A stretch of DNA of 64,000 bases. Origin: Posidonia oceanica. Its lineage: Eukaryota; Streptophyta; Magnoliopsida; Alismatales; Posidoniaceae. The notes beneath the pieces were generated by a model that had not been told where the DNA came from, ran no database searches, and saw only the letters and a program-made list of their open reading frames with translations. Location of the stretch: the NCBI GenBank assembly GCA_037176725.1, contig JAZBRS010000050.1, forward strand, positions 19,734,001-19,798,000, in the 5' to 3' direction. This document shows positions 1-10,639 of this stretch, piece by piece (within the stretch, counting starts at the first letter, position 1; each line of letters opens with the position of its first letter). The translations under genes and the position numbers were made by a program.

Positions 1-1052
1 CAGACGGACCGAAACCCAAAATAAAATGCCCAGGAAGCAAGTATGGAATGGGGGGAATTCAAAAGTAAGCTCTGTTACCTACAAAGATGGCCAGAGCATG
101 CTGCCGACCTCAGTTAGGTTTGGCAGTCCGGCGAGAGGTCGGGGAGGCGCTGCAGACGTCGACGGCGGCGTGAGGCAATCGACGCGAGTTGCTGGTGGTC
201 TGAGGAAGCTGCGGAGCGAACCAGAAGTTGATTTGCTGCTATGAAACCGAATTTTGGATTTTGGGTGCCTCTGTGAATTTCTGGTTTCTTCCGACGACTG
301 TGGCTCTCTCGGTTGCTCTCTCTCCCTTTCTAGATTGGTGGAGGTCTCAGGAAGGTGGAGGAGAGGTTTGTGGAGGCTTCTGGGTTGTGTTTGCAGTGAA
401 GAGGAAAAATGGGTCCTCTGTGTGATGGGTTGCTGTGCTCTGGTGGTAGCTACTACTGTGCGTGTGTGGGTGTGGATTGGGATGCAAAGGAGGAGAGCCA
501 AGGAGTGCTTGGCACGGCTAGGATTGTGGGGAAGCAAGCCAATTGTCTACAGGGCTGAAGGAATGGAATCGCCAGCCGGGTGAAGGAGGTGGTGCTGCCT
601 TTACTGTTTGATTGAAGAAGGAGATAAATGATGCTGTTGGTGTGGATCCAGATCGACATCGACGGCCAAGGAGGGGGTAACGACAAGAGGCTGAGGTGGA
701 GGGAATCTGCAGAGGTCGTGGGCTATGCAGCAAAAATGGTGTGAAGGTGCTCTATGTTGATTCACTGTTTGATTGATAGAGGAAGAAAATGAAATGAAAA
801 AAATGTGTTGGGCCCGGATCATGGGCTCAATGGGATAAAAGGAGAAATAAAAAGGAAATAAGGAGGGCCGGCTGTGGGCTGCAGTAGCTGTGAAGTGTGT
901 TGGGCCAAGTGGGCTGAGGTGAAAAATAAGAAGAAAAGGTTTGAGCCTTGGGCTTGTGTGGGCTTAAATGGAGTTGGGTTTGGTGTAGGAAAAAGGGTGA
1001 ATTAGGGTTTGCAATGGGGATTAGGGTATTGGTTCAAAATGGGGTGTCTACA
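1..1052 (-). repeat. Partial 3' LTR of Tat/Ogre-like element A
   Basis: Read on the minus strand, this LTR starts at position 1052 with TGTAGACACCCCATTTTGA, which closely matches the start of the LTRs of element B (TGTTGACACCCCATTTTGA). A polypurine tract (AGGGAGGGACATC) lies immediately upstream in element orientation, at 1053-1065. The LTR runs off the left edge of the window, so its other end is unseen. The interior has runs of GCCCA and CCCAA, as is common in plant Ty3-gypsy LTRs. Short open frames on both strands within 26-822 are low-complexity and match no protein I recognise, so I do not call genes here. Confidence 0.8.
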
Positions 1053-1116
1053 GATGTCCCTCCCTGAGCGAGGTCAAGCGGAGCGAGACCGTGGCTCAGG
1101 GTTGACAAGACACCCC
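1041..1116 (-). other. Hairpin enclosing the polypurine tract and LTR start (element A)
   Basis: GGGGTGTC at 1041-1048 can pair with GACACCCC at 1109-1116, and CCCTGAGC at 1062-1069 can pair with GCTCAGGG at 1094-1101. Both stems are perfect 8-mers. In element orientation the polypurine tract lies in the internal loop between the stems and the outer stem includes LTR bases 5-12. The same arrangement with the same stems occurs in element B at 24598-24673, although the loop and spacer bases differ. Confidence 0.75.
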
Positions 1117-1375
1117 ACCTGACGCCGGTGAGAGCCAAATGTTGCTATTGGCGTGAGTCACTTACTCGACGAATGCACCGAAAATCATGACTCGTTGCCA
1201 CAATGCAAATGCTAATGTAAATGCTAGGATGCAACGCTGATGCTAATCCTGCAATGCTAATGCCATGCTAGAGCTCATACGCGCTGAACTCCCCTGAAGG
1301 TGCGCGAGCGATGCATGTATATGCGATGCTGATGCGGATGATGTGATGCTGGTAATGAGGATTGCTGAGCCGGAA

Positions 1376-2660
1376 GCTTCAAGCGAAAACAAAGATAAAG
1401 ATCACCGAGCCGATAGCTCTAGGCGAGAACAGAAAATAAAGATCGCCGAGCCGGTAGCTCTAAGCGAGAACAGAAAGTAAAGACCGCCAAGCCGGTAGCT
1501 CTAGGCGAGAACAAAAAGTAAAGATCGCCAAGCCGGTAACTCTAAGTGAGAACAAAAAGTAAAGATCGCCGAGCCGGTAGCTCTAGGCGAGAACAGAAAG
1601 TAAAGATTGCCAAGCCGGTAGCTCTAGGCGAGAACAGCAAATAAAAATCACCGAGCAGGTAGCTCTAGGCGAGAATCGCTAAGCCAGTAGCTCTAAGCGA
1701 GAAAGATGTGTAAAGATCGTCGAGCCGGTAGCTCTAGGTGATAGCAGAAAGTAAAGGTCGCCAAGCCAGTAGCTCTAGGCGAGGATCGCTGAGCCAGTAA
1801 CTCTAAACGAGAAAGATGTGTAAAGATCACCGAGCTGGTAGCTCTAGGCGATAGCAGAAAGTAAAGGTCGCCGAGCCAGTAGCTCTAGGCGAGGATCACT
1901 GAGCCAGTAGCTCTAAGCGAGAAAGACGTGTAAAGATCGTCGAGCCGATAGCTCTAGGCGAGAACAGGAAGTAAAGATCGCCGAGCCGGTAGCTCTAGGC
2001 AAGGATCGCTGAGCTGATAGCTCTAAGCGAGAAAGATGTGTAAGGATCGCCGAGCCGGTAGCTCTAGGCGATAGCAGAAAATAAAGATCGCCGAGCTGGT
2101 AGCTCTAGGCGAGGATCGCTGAGCCGGTAGCTCTAAGCGAGAAAGATGTGTAAGGATCGCCGAGCCGGTAGCTCTAGGCGAGGATCACTGAGCCGGTAGC
2201 TCTAAGTGAGAAAGATGTGTAAGGATCGCCGAACCGGTAGCTCTAAGCGATAGCAGAAAATAAAGATTGTCGAGCCGGTAGCTCTAGCCGAGGATCGCTA
2301 AGCCAGTAGCTCTCAGCGAGTACAGAAAATAAAGACCGCCAAGCCAGTAGCTCTAGACGAGGATCGTTGAGCCGGTAGCTCTAAGCGAGAAAGATGTGTA
2401 AAGATCGCCGAGCCGATAGCTCTAGGCGATAGCTGAAAGTAAAGGTCATCGAGCCGGTAGCTCCAAGCGAGGATCGCTGAGTCGGTATCTCTAAGCGAGA
2501 AAGATGTGTAAAGGTCGCCGAGCCGGTAGCACTAGGCGAGAGCAGAAAATAAAGATCGCTGAGTCGGTAGCTCTAGGCGAGAACAGTAAGTAAAGATCGC
2601 CGAGCCGGTAGCTCTAGGCGAGGATCGCTGAGCCAGTAGCTCTAAGCGAGAAAGATGATA
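1376..2660 (-). repeat. Tandem hairpin array A1 (about 41-44 bp monomers)
   Basis: About 30 imperfect monomers of roughly 41 bp contain the core GAGCCGGTAGCTCTA. On the plus strand each core reads as an arm TCGCC then GAGC, a loop CGGTA, then GCTC, a TA bulge and GGCGA, which forms a stem of up to 9 pairs. A second monomer class has TCGCT and AGCGA in place of TCGCC and GGCGA, so the variable pair changes from C-G to T-A on both arms together. Spacers alternate between types containing AACAGAAAGTAAA and AAGATGTGTAAA. I see no open reading frame across the array. Confidence 0.85.
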
Positions 2661-2779
2661 AAGATCAAGATGTGCATTACTGAGCATGCAATGCTGGTCC
2701 TACTAGGGATGCATGCAGAGTATGAAATGCTAATGCAATGTCAGGCGACAAGTTGGCGGCTAGTCCAAACTTGCGCGGA

Positions 2780-3330
2780 GAGGGGCATGATACCAACAGA
2801 CAGCCAAAGATGCCCTTGGTATCGAGAGAGGAATGACAAGTCAGCGAACCTGTCAGACTAGGGAGGCGGTGTCGAGTCACAAGACCTGTCACCAGAGATG
2901 CCATAAAGCAACAGGAATGCCGCACCCGAAGATGGAGTGGGGATCTGTAGACTATCTCGTGACAGTTTGGGTTGTCTGCCCAGATGCAGAGGATAAGACG
3001 ATACCAATGGGTGATACAGATGCCCCTGGTATCGAGGAAAGAAGTGATGGACCAGCGAGTCTATCAATCAAGTGGTGTGGCGACAAGTCATCAAACTCTC
3101 CTGCCGAAAGGTTAGACAATATGACAGATGTCAACCGAGTAGTTAGGGGTACCAGCCTGATGCTGGACAGTTTGACGGGCGTCAACCGAGTAGTTTGGGC
3201 TACCAGTCCAAAGAAGGAAACTCAAGACAAGACTATCGTGCTTGCCGACCAGACACTTTGACGATGTCATCCGGGCAGTTAGGGCTGCCAGCCTGAGGCT
3301 AGAGGATAGAACCAAGGAGAGACGCCCCTG
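2780..3330 (-). other. Conserved 3' spacer with long GATACCA/TGGTATC inverted repeats
   Basis: GATACCAA (2789-2796) pairs with TTGGTATC (2816-2823), and GATACCA (3000-3006) pairs with TGGTATC (3027-3033). Both loops contain GATGCCC. Read in reverse complement, 3170-3230 aligns by eye with 21980-22020 of element B (GCCCAAACTACTCG versus CCCCAAACTACTCG). A related block without the stems is repeated at 3130-3180. Reading frames crossing this stretch are not conserved between the two elements, so I treat it as non-coding. Confidence 0.6.
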
Positions 3331-3435
3331 GTAGAAGTACTGTCCCAACTAGTTCATCCAGAAAGTAGTTGACCTGCCTCTGGTCGAGAACTGTTCGATG
3401 CTTTGCAAAGTCGAAAGGGAGAGTAGAGAAGTGAT

Positions 3436-3655
3436 TGATGCATGCATGATTTATGCAAGATTTGGCACATGATTGATTTATTTGTGTTGAATATGCATGA
3501 TTTACGCAATTTCTATTGAAGATGCATGATTTATGCAACTTTTGTTGTAGATGCATGATTTATGCAAACTTTTTGTTGTAGATGCATGACCTATGCAAAT
3601 TTTGTTTTTTTTTTATTATGCATGACTTATGCAATTTTGTTTGTAGATGCATGTT
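3436..3655 (-). repeat. Tandem repeat with TGCAT/ATGCA hairpins
   Basis: Seven or so monomers of about 30-36 bp contain TGCAT, a five-base spacer (GATTT, GACTT or GACCT) and ATGCA. Each forms a 5-bp perfect hairpin. The linkers are T-rich (TTTTTGTTGTAGA). The spacer varies while the arms stay complementary. Confidence 0.7.
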
Positions 3656-3659
3656 GCCC

Positions 3660-4371
3660 TCAGTATTTGGAATGCTAGGAATGCCTGCTATATAGGAAAG
3701 AGTAGTCATCAACTCACGAGACTCTACCTGGATTCCTAGACTGTAGGTGCTTCTCTAGAATGGAAGGTGTCTCAGAGGGTGGTGTGTCTGGTGGTGTGGT
3801 GAGAAACAAAGCTCCATGCCAAACTCTCTAGGACCTACACCTACTCTTTTATTTTTCATTTTCATCATTTTTTTTACTCCCTCATAGGTTAGCAAGTTTA
3901 CTCTATCCCTGGCTTGGAGGTAAAAATGCCAGGTCTGGTGCTAGGGAGCTGCTGCAAGACAGGGGTGGCTAGTCCCTCGAGGATTTGCGGGATTTCTTGG
4001 TGTATGCTTCGACTCCTCTCCAAGCTGGTCGTAGGGATAGAGCTATTCTGCTCACCTCTATCTCTAGGGCTGACTTCTATCTTCGACTTCTATCTTCCTT
4101 TTTTTTATGCCCTTTTATTGATTGATTTTTTTTTATTGATTTTTCTTTTGATCTTTTCTCTCTCTTTTTTTTCTCTTTTTTTTTTTTTTGCTTTTACTCT
4201 CACTCTTGGCCTATCATTTTCTCTCCCTCTGGAGGTATAGGTCCTATGAGGAGTTTGGACATTTCGCTCTATTTTTTATTGGATGGTGGCTCCCTCACTT
4301 GCTAGGACATCTAGGTAATGTCAACTGAGGAGGAACAAACTCTTTCCAAAGCAGGCTAGCTATTCCGATTT
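3660..4371. other. Non-coding spacer in element A, pyrimidine-rich
   Basis: This is a gene-free stretch with long T/C runs (4080-4230). The plus-strand frame at 3914-4240 is a low-complexity Phe/Leu-rich translation of those runs, so I do not call it. I see no recognisable domain. Confidence 0.4.
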
Positions 4372-4490
4372 TCGTCATCAGGCATGATTGTCATGAATGG
4401 GGATGATTTTTGCCTTTTTTATCATGAATGAGAATGATTGAATTTTTTGTTTGTTTTTTTTTTATCATGAATGGAGATGATTGATTTTGA
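4372..4490 (-). repeat. Short tandem repeat with ATCAT/ATGAT hairpins
   Basis: Three copies of ATCATGAATGRRGATGAT-like units, the first starting GTCAT, are separated by T-rich linkers. The arms ATCAT and ATGAT are complementary around an 8-base loop. Confidence 0.5.
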
Positions 4491-4739
4491 TTTTTTTTTT
4501 TTTTTGACTAATGCTGCTATAAATACATGTTGATTTTACATGTTGCAGGGATGCTAAAAAAGGAGAATATGCAACACTAACAATGTATGCAGATGTAATT
4601 TTCAAATGCATGACTGTGAAGCAATGAATGCATGGAACAAAAAAAAAAAAGACTTTGCAAGGCATGGATACCACCTCGGGTCATTGGTAGTACTTCTTGA
4701 GGTAGCAAGAATTGACCGGTCCTGATTGCTCAACCTGGT

Positions 4740-5645
4740 CCATGTCCTCAAGGATTAGAAAGAGGATCGCTGAGCCATGAAGCTCATAGGCGATCTAAGC
4801 CATGTAGCTCAAAGGATCAAAAAGAAGATTGCTGAGCCATGAAGCTCACAGGCGATCTAGCCATGTAGTTCAAAGGGATCTGAACGAGGATCGCTGAACC
4901 ATGAAGCTCACAGGCGATCTGAGCCATGTAGCTCAAAGGGATATGAATGAGGATCGCTGAGTCATGAAGCTCACAAGCGATCTGAGCCATGTAGCTCAAA
5001 GGGATCTAGATTGAGGATCGCTAAGCCATGAAGCTCACAAGCGATCTGAGCCATGTAGCTCAAAGGGATCTGAATGAGGATCGCTGAGCCATGAAGCTCA
5101 CAGGCGATCTGAGCCATGTAGCTCAAAGGGATCTAGATTGAGGATCACTGAGCCGTGAAGCTCACAGGCGATCTGAGCCAAGTAGCTCAAAGGGATCTAG
5201 ATTGAGGATCGCTGGGCCATGAAGCTCACAGGCGATCTGAGCCATGTAGCTCAAAGGGATCTGAAAGAGGATCACTGAGCCATGAAGCTCGCAGGCGATC
5301 TGAGCCAAGTAGCTCAAAGGAATCTAGATTGAGGATCGCTGAGCCATGAAGCTCACAGGCGATCTGAGCCATGTAGCTCAAAGGGATCTGAATGAGGATC
5401 GCTGAGCCATGAAGCTCACAGGCGATCTGAGCCATGTAGCTCAAAGGGATCTGAATGAGGATCGCTGAGTCGTGAAGCTCACAGGCGATCTGAGCCAAGT
5501 AGCTCAAAAGAATGGAAAGAGGATCGCTGAGCTATGAAGCTCATAGGCGATCTGAGCCAAGTAGCTCAGAGAGATCTAGATTGAGGATCGCTGAGCCATG
5601 AAGCTCACAGGCGATCGGAGCCATGTAGCTCAAAATGATCTGAAT
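4740..5645 (-). repeat. Tandem double-hairpin array A2 (about 60 bp monomers)
   Basis: About 15 monomers each contain two stem-loops. In the first, GATCGCTGAGC pairs with GCTCACAGGCGATC around CATGAA, with a CA bulge. In the second, TGAGC pairs with GCTCA around CATGTA. Monomers are joined by AAAGGGATCTGAATGAG or AAAGGGATCTAGATTGAG. The minus strand is open in one frame for several monomers (for example 5226-5507) because the repeat length keeps the frame. I regard this as a by-product and not a gene. Confidence 0.85.
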
Positions 5646-5795
5646 GTGTACCAAGGAGTATGCAATGTTGGTCCTACTGGGGACATATGCAGAGTGTGAT
5701 GGCATGCAATGAGATGCAATGAAATGCCAAGCAGTGAAATGCGATGTAATGCCGGCTGGCCGGATAGATGGGATATCAGCTTGACGCAAATGTCT
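5646..5795 (-). other. Duplicated flank of the element A arrays and truncation point
   Basis: 5655-5745 resembles 2665-2750 of the same element (GCATGCAATG/GTATGCAATG, then TGGTCCTACT-GGGA). The A1 and A2 arrays are therefore parts of a larger duplicated unit. Similarity to Tat-like sequence stops near 5795, which I take as the truncation point of element A. Confidence 0.5.
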
Positions 5796-5810
5796 AGCTT
5801 GTAGTTGGAG

Positions 5811-6075
5811 AATTACTCTTGTGCTTGCACTTGCTTGTGTCTGTTGTGTTCTCCTCTTACACAGTGTCTAGCTTGTAGCCGCTGAATTGTTGAATTACTT
5901 GCTTGTTCTGTTCTACAGGTGCATGTTTGTTGTTGCTTGCACTTGCTTGTGTTTGTAGTGTCTGGCTTGTAGTTGCTGAATTACTAAATTACTTGCTTGT
6001 TGTGTTCTACAAGTGCATGTTTGTTGTTGCTTGCACAGTTGCACTTGCTTGTGTTTGCAGTGTCTGGCATGCAGT
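5811..6075. repeat. Tandem repeat, roughly 80-100 bp units
   Basis: Three imperfect copies contain GTGTCTGGCTTGTAG, TGCTGAATTACT and TTGCTTGCACTTGCTTGTGT. They lie outside the recognisable retroelement sequence. I cannot assign them to a family. Confidence 0.6.
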
Positions 6076-6532
6076 TACTGTTTGGTCAAATATGATGGTT
6101 GAATCCCACAGCTGTTTCTATAGGTGCGTTACCAAGCATTTAATCTCTCTACACTTCGAAACAATATACGATGCAATAGTTGTGTTTTGTTACAATTGTC
6201 ACAATGGTCAAATGCATCGTCCAACCATAATATGAAGTGTATTATTTATAAAGCAAAAACAGAAAAGAAAAAATATTGATATTAGACTGTCTCTATCTTA
6301 TAATATATATAGCACCTCCATTCTAGATTCAGCAATTTGACAACACTACCTATGGACGGCATCCTATTAGTGTCTTTCTCCATGTTTGAACTTTCTTTTC
6401 TTCCTTTGTCAATATTATAAGCTTGCCTTTTTTGGATTCTAGCATTAGCTTTCTTTATGGTGTGTAGATGTTGAAGAATTGCTCAACAAATGTATGTATA
6501 AATTTCCTAAGGTATGAACAATCAAGCCAATG
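6076..6532. other. Spacer, insertion target flank of element B
   Basis: No gene is seen. The last five bases, CAATG at 6528-6532, are the left target-site duplication of element B. Before the insertion this stretch would have been continuous with 30591 onward. Confidence 0.5.
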
Positions 6533-9186
6533 TGTTGACACCCCATTTTGACAGGCTGGATCGTTTGGAGCCTTCCGGTGGCTGCTGGACCCGAATCTAG
6601 ACCCAAACCTACACCTTCCTCTCCTTCTTTCCCCTCAAAGCAAGCCCAAACTCAACCTAGGATTACCCCCCTTTCCCGAACCTGAAAACCAACCAAAATC
6701 CATAGGAAAACTCACCCCTGATGACTTAGCAAACCCACCAAAAAGCCTGCAAAAATTCAAACCAGACCCCTCCCAAAAATCCTAGGAAACTTAGGCCAAA
6801 ATACCCTTTTTCTACACCTCAAAACCCCTCCAAAACTTCCTCAAAACCAAACCAAAACTCTGGGAGCAAAACTAGAAACCCTAGACCCCACATCCGCCAA
6901 ATTTCACCCCTTTCCGAGACCTCTAAGACCCCCTTTTGCCCAAATTATCGTTTTCTCTCTCTGGGATTATCGTTTTCTCTCTCCTCTCTCTCTCCTGATT
7001 ATCGTCTCTCTTTTCATCCCTTTCTTGTCCTTTTTCTGGCCTGGCTGTGGGCCCCCTTTGTACTCCTTTCCCTTCTCTATCTTATTCCTATTTTTATTTT
7101 ATTTTTAGCATTTTCCCTGAATTTTAAAAAATCTTTTCCCTCAAACCTTTCTCTTCTCCCTCTATTTCCTTCTTTTGCCCATTTCTTTCCTCCTCCTCTT
7201 TCCCTTTTCTCTCTTTTGCAAAAACCCATAAAAATCCCTAAAAATCTGTAAAACCCCAAAACATAAAAGAAACAATTCAGAGTTCCAAGAAAAACAACTA
7301 AAAAACATTAAACAAGTGATTAAAAACTCAAACTTAACTAAATCAAGCTAAAAAGAAAACCAAGCATGCAAACTAAAAAATGCAAAACAAACTAAAAGAA
7401 AATACTGTAAAATCAAGTAAAAACTAAAATAAAGTCAGAACCTACCAAAAATAAAAACCCCACTAAAAGAATTAAAAAAAAAACCCTAAAGAGAAGAATT
7501 AAAAATCAAACACTAAAACAAGTAATTAAAGGAGGCAAAAGACTTAACCTAATAAACATAAGAAAAAACAACATAAAACTTAATTAAAAAGAAAAAGAAA
7601 ATACAGTTGAAAGACTTAAGAACACTTAATCAAACCAGAAAAATCCAACTAAAAAACATCAAGAAAAACTAACAAATAAAAATCAAAAACATAATTCAAA
7701 AGACCTAAGGAAGAAAAACATAAAAGACTAGAACTAAAAAGCCCAAAACCCTTTCTAATTAATATGAAAATAAATCCTAAAAATCCTAATCAACATCCTA
7801 AAATACTTAACAAGGAAACACAATTTTAAAAACAATTTAAAAAGATTTAACCAACACTTAATCAAGTGGAAAATGAATTAACAACAAAAGAAAGCCCTAA
7901 AACCCTAATCAAGCCTAAAACACACTAATTAACCTAAAAACAGTTATTAAAAAATCCAATTAAACACCTAACCTACAACCCAATCCATCTAATATTTTTG
8001 TTTATTTTTATCTTTTTTTTTTCTATTTTATTTCTCCTCTTTTCCCTCTCTTTCTTTCTCTCTTCTCAATTTTCTTTTCTCTCTTCCTTACTGGGCTCAT
8101 CAGCCCGTTTTCCCTTTTTTTCTTTTTTTCAAATTCCAGCCTGGCCCGCAGCTACAGTCCGCCATCTTCCTCCTTCCCTCCTCCCGCGAGCCGCTACAGT
8201 GTTCGCTGGCCTGCTACAGCTCTGCCACAGCAGCTGCAGCACCAGCTCCTGTCACCGCAGACCTGCGCTCGCACGTCTCTGCCGGACCGGACCGGCGTGC
8301 GCCGCACCGCGTCCGTGCTTCCTGCCACCGCCCCTCAGCATTAATTCGTCACAGCTAGACCTGCAAGAGACCAGAATCTTAAGAGCCAAAAAACCAGAAG
8401 AGAGGGGAGGGGAAGAGAAGAGAGTCCATCGGGAGAGAGGAAGAGCATTCGAGCACAATCCCCAGCAAGTGAGAGAGCGGTTCCTCCTCAGAAATCGACC
8501 GAGAGTTCCAGACGGTCCACCTCTCCCTTCCGCAGCAAACCAGAGCCCGAAACACCTCCTGAACCCTTCAGAATTCACCCCCCAACCTCACCCAAGCCTT
8601 TTGCAACTCCTCCCTTCCTTCCCACCGAGAAACGAACCCACATTTCGCCTGAATCCACCTGAAATCCAACCGAAACCCATCTCGAGTCCCTTCTGAAATT
8701 CCCCGCACTCCAGTCTATCACATCCTCTCAGACTCCGCCCTGTTACTCGCCAAGACTCCACCTACCAGAAGCACCCTACCTCCAGCCTTCTCCCCCACCA
8801 TAGGCCGAACCTTCCACCACAAACACCTGCGGCCATCTCTGACCAAACTTCACTCCATCTTCAAACTCACGCCACACGCTTCAGAACCCTCAGCCAACCA
8901 TCCAGTTCCCTTCGCCGGACCTCCAGCAGTCCTCCGGAAGGCTCCATCCAAGCCAGAGAGCGACAGCCAGCTCCCCCGGCCTCCGGCAGCTCACAGTCGA
9001 CCCACAAGCGCCGGATCTCCTGTCAAGCTGCAGAACTTCCACCTGATCGTCTGGGAAGCATCGGAGCATCGTCCTGAAGAAGCTCCAACCGTCGCGAGCC
9101 CCCGGAGTCCACCGCAGCGACCAGACGACGTCCGCCGGCCATCTCCGGCACTGCTGAGGTCGGGAGGACGCACCGGACACGACGAC

Positions 9187-9194
9187 AGGTAATA
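9187..9194 (+). promoter_or_regulatory. Candidate splice donor in the 5' LTR leader
   Basis: AG followed by GTAATA at 9189 ends a GC-rich leader of about 1 kb. The equivalent place in the diverged solo LTR E (44549) reads CCG followed by GTAAGT. An acceptor-like sequence lies just before gag at 13758. This is a motif-based inference only, and the same sequence is present in the 3' LTR near 27319. Confidence 0.35.
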
Positions 9195-10639
9195 ACTGAC
9201 CTCCCCCGCTCTCTCTCCTCCTCCTGCTGCTTCTCCGCCGGTCGGAAGCCGCTTCCGCACATTCCAGACGCTCCTGCAGTTCGTCGACCTTCCTGTCTTC
9301 TCTGGCGCCGGTCGTTTGCCTCCCGGGCGCTCCAGCCGCTGAAACGCCGCTCTGACGCCTCCCGGAGCTCCGCGCGGTCGCCGGCTACGCCCCCCGCCAA
9401 TCTGCGCCTCCTCAGCCTCCCCTGTCGGCGGCCACAAGCGCTGCAAGCTCTGCTGCTACAGTGCTCGTCGCCGTCGACGAAGCACTGTGCATTATTTTTC
9501 TGTTCGTATAGTTTTAGGTGTAAATATTGCATTACTGCCTTAAGTTTTTATATTTTTTGCGTTCTGATCCTCCTGCCATTTATTTTGCTTAGTTTTTAAT
9601 TAAATACCATGCTAAATTGCAACTTATGTTTCTGTTTTTCTATATTTGCCTCTTAGTCCTGTTACTGTGCGTTTCAGTTATAAAATTTTATGCTTTAGTC
9701 CCTCTTCTTTACATTATTGCACTTAGGTCCTGTTTTAAATCAATCTATTTTAATTGCATGTATTTTACTATATCAAATTGCATACTGGGCCCCTCTGCTT
9801 TTTCATATTTACTGTCTGATCCTCTGAACTGTAGTAGCTTAGGTTTATTTCTGATTTTTGCATACTGCATTGCATATTTACTCCCCTGTTTCTTCATTTT
9901 TGCACATAGGTCCACTTTAAATGCACAGTAACCCTTTTGCATGCATTTTAGCTTACTACATTGCATTTTCAACCCTGCATCTTTTAAAAATTGCATATCA
10001 GTCCCCAGACCATGATTCCAGAGCATGTTTTCCATATAAAATTGCATTTTTGGACCCTGCATGGTTTAAAAATCACACACAGACCCTTGCATCTCTTTAA
10101 AACCATATAAAAAGACTGTTTTGCCCCTAAGTTGCATTTCAACTCCTATGCTTGCAAAATTGCATGTAGGCCCTCCACTTGCATTCCCGGACTCCCCAGA
10201 ACCCCCGTTTTCTGGAAAATTTGCATTTTAGCCCCTTTCTTTCTTCAAAAATGCTTTTGAATCCCTGTTCTTTCCAAATTGCTTTTCTTTGTCTTTTCTT
10301 GCTTTGCATGCATTCTGCATTCATCTAGTCTTGCATTTAAGCATCCCCCTTGCATACACTAGGCACTTTTAACTCCCCTTCACTTGGGAGGACCTTCAGC
10401 ACACCCCTAGGGCCTCCTGAACACCTAGATCTGTTCTTCTCCCCTGTTTTGGCCCTTCCACTCCGAAACTGCGATGTCTTCCAATCCGACTGTTGGATCT
10501 CCTCAAGCAAGCTGCCCAAGCGACCGCAGCGAAGTGCTCTTCAGCATGGACCAAGCAGATCTCCGATCAGACTCCCGGATCTCCAAGTATGTCCTCCTGA
10601 ACTCCTGCATTGCATTCATTTGCATGCCATTTGCTCCGT

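Larger units (their letters stand above)
1053..5795 (-). mobile_element. 3' internal region of truncated Tat/Ogre-like element A
   Basis: This stretch lies between the LTR start at 1052 and a break near 5795. It is the non-coding 3' internal part of a minus-strand element. Homology to element B is visible in two places. The 1117-1380 segment matches, in reverse complement, the 260 bp before B's 3' LTR, including the sub-segment ending in a run like ACTCACGCC-ATAGCAAC. The 2780-3330 segment carries the same GATACCA/TGGTATC inverted motifs and the CCCAAACTACTCG block found at 21985-22120 in B. The rest is tandem arrays annotated separately. No gag or pol reading frame remains, so the 5' part of the element is missing or deleted. 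Confidence 0.75.

Noticed and set aside
79..537. 152-residue minus-strand frame
   Set aside because: It lies inside LTR A and is Ser/Thr/Arg-rich low-complexity sequence with no recognisable motif.
1376..5645. CRISPR-like regular repeats
   Set aside because: Repeat units are contiguous or have repeated linkers, there are no unique spacers and no cas genes, and the genome is a plant. These are retroelement tandem arrays.
7998..8696. 232-residue frame in the 5' LTR (also 26218-26826 in the 3' LTR)
   Set aside because: It is Ser/Pro/Arg-rich low-complexity sequence overlapping the GC-rich LTR leader and has no domain. The copy in the 3' LTR opens at a different place because of single-base changes.
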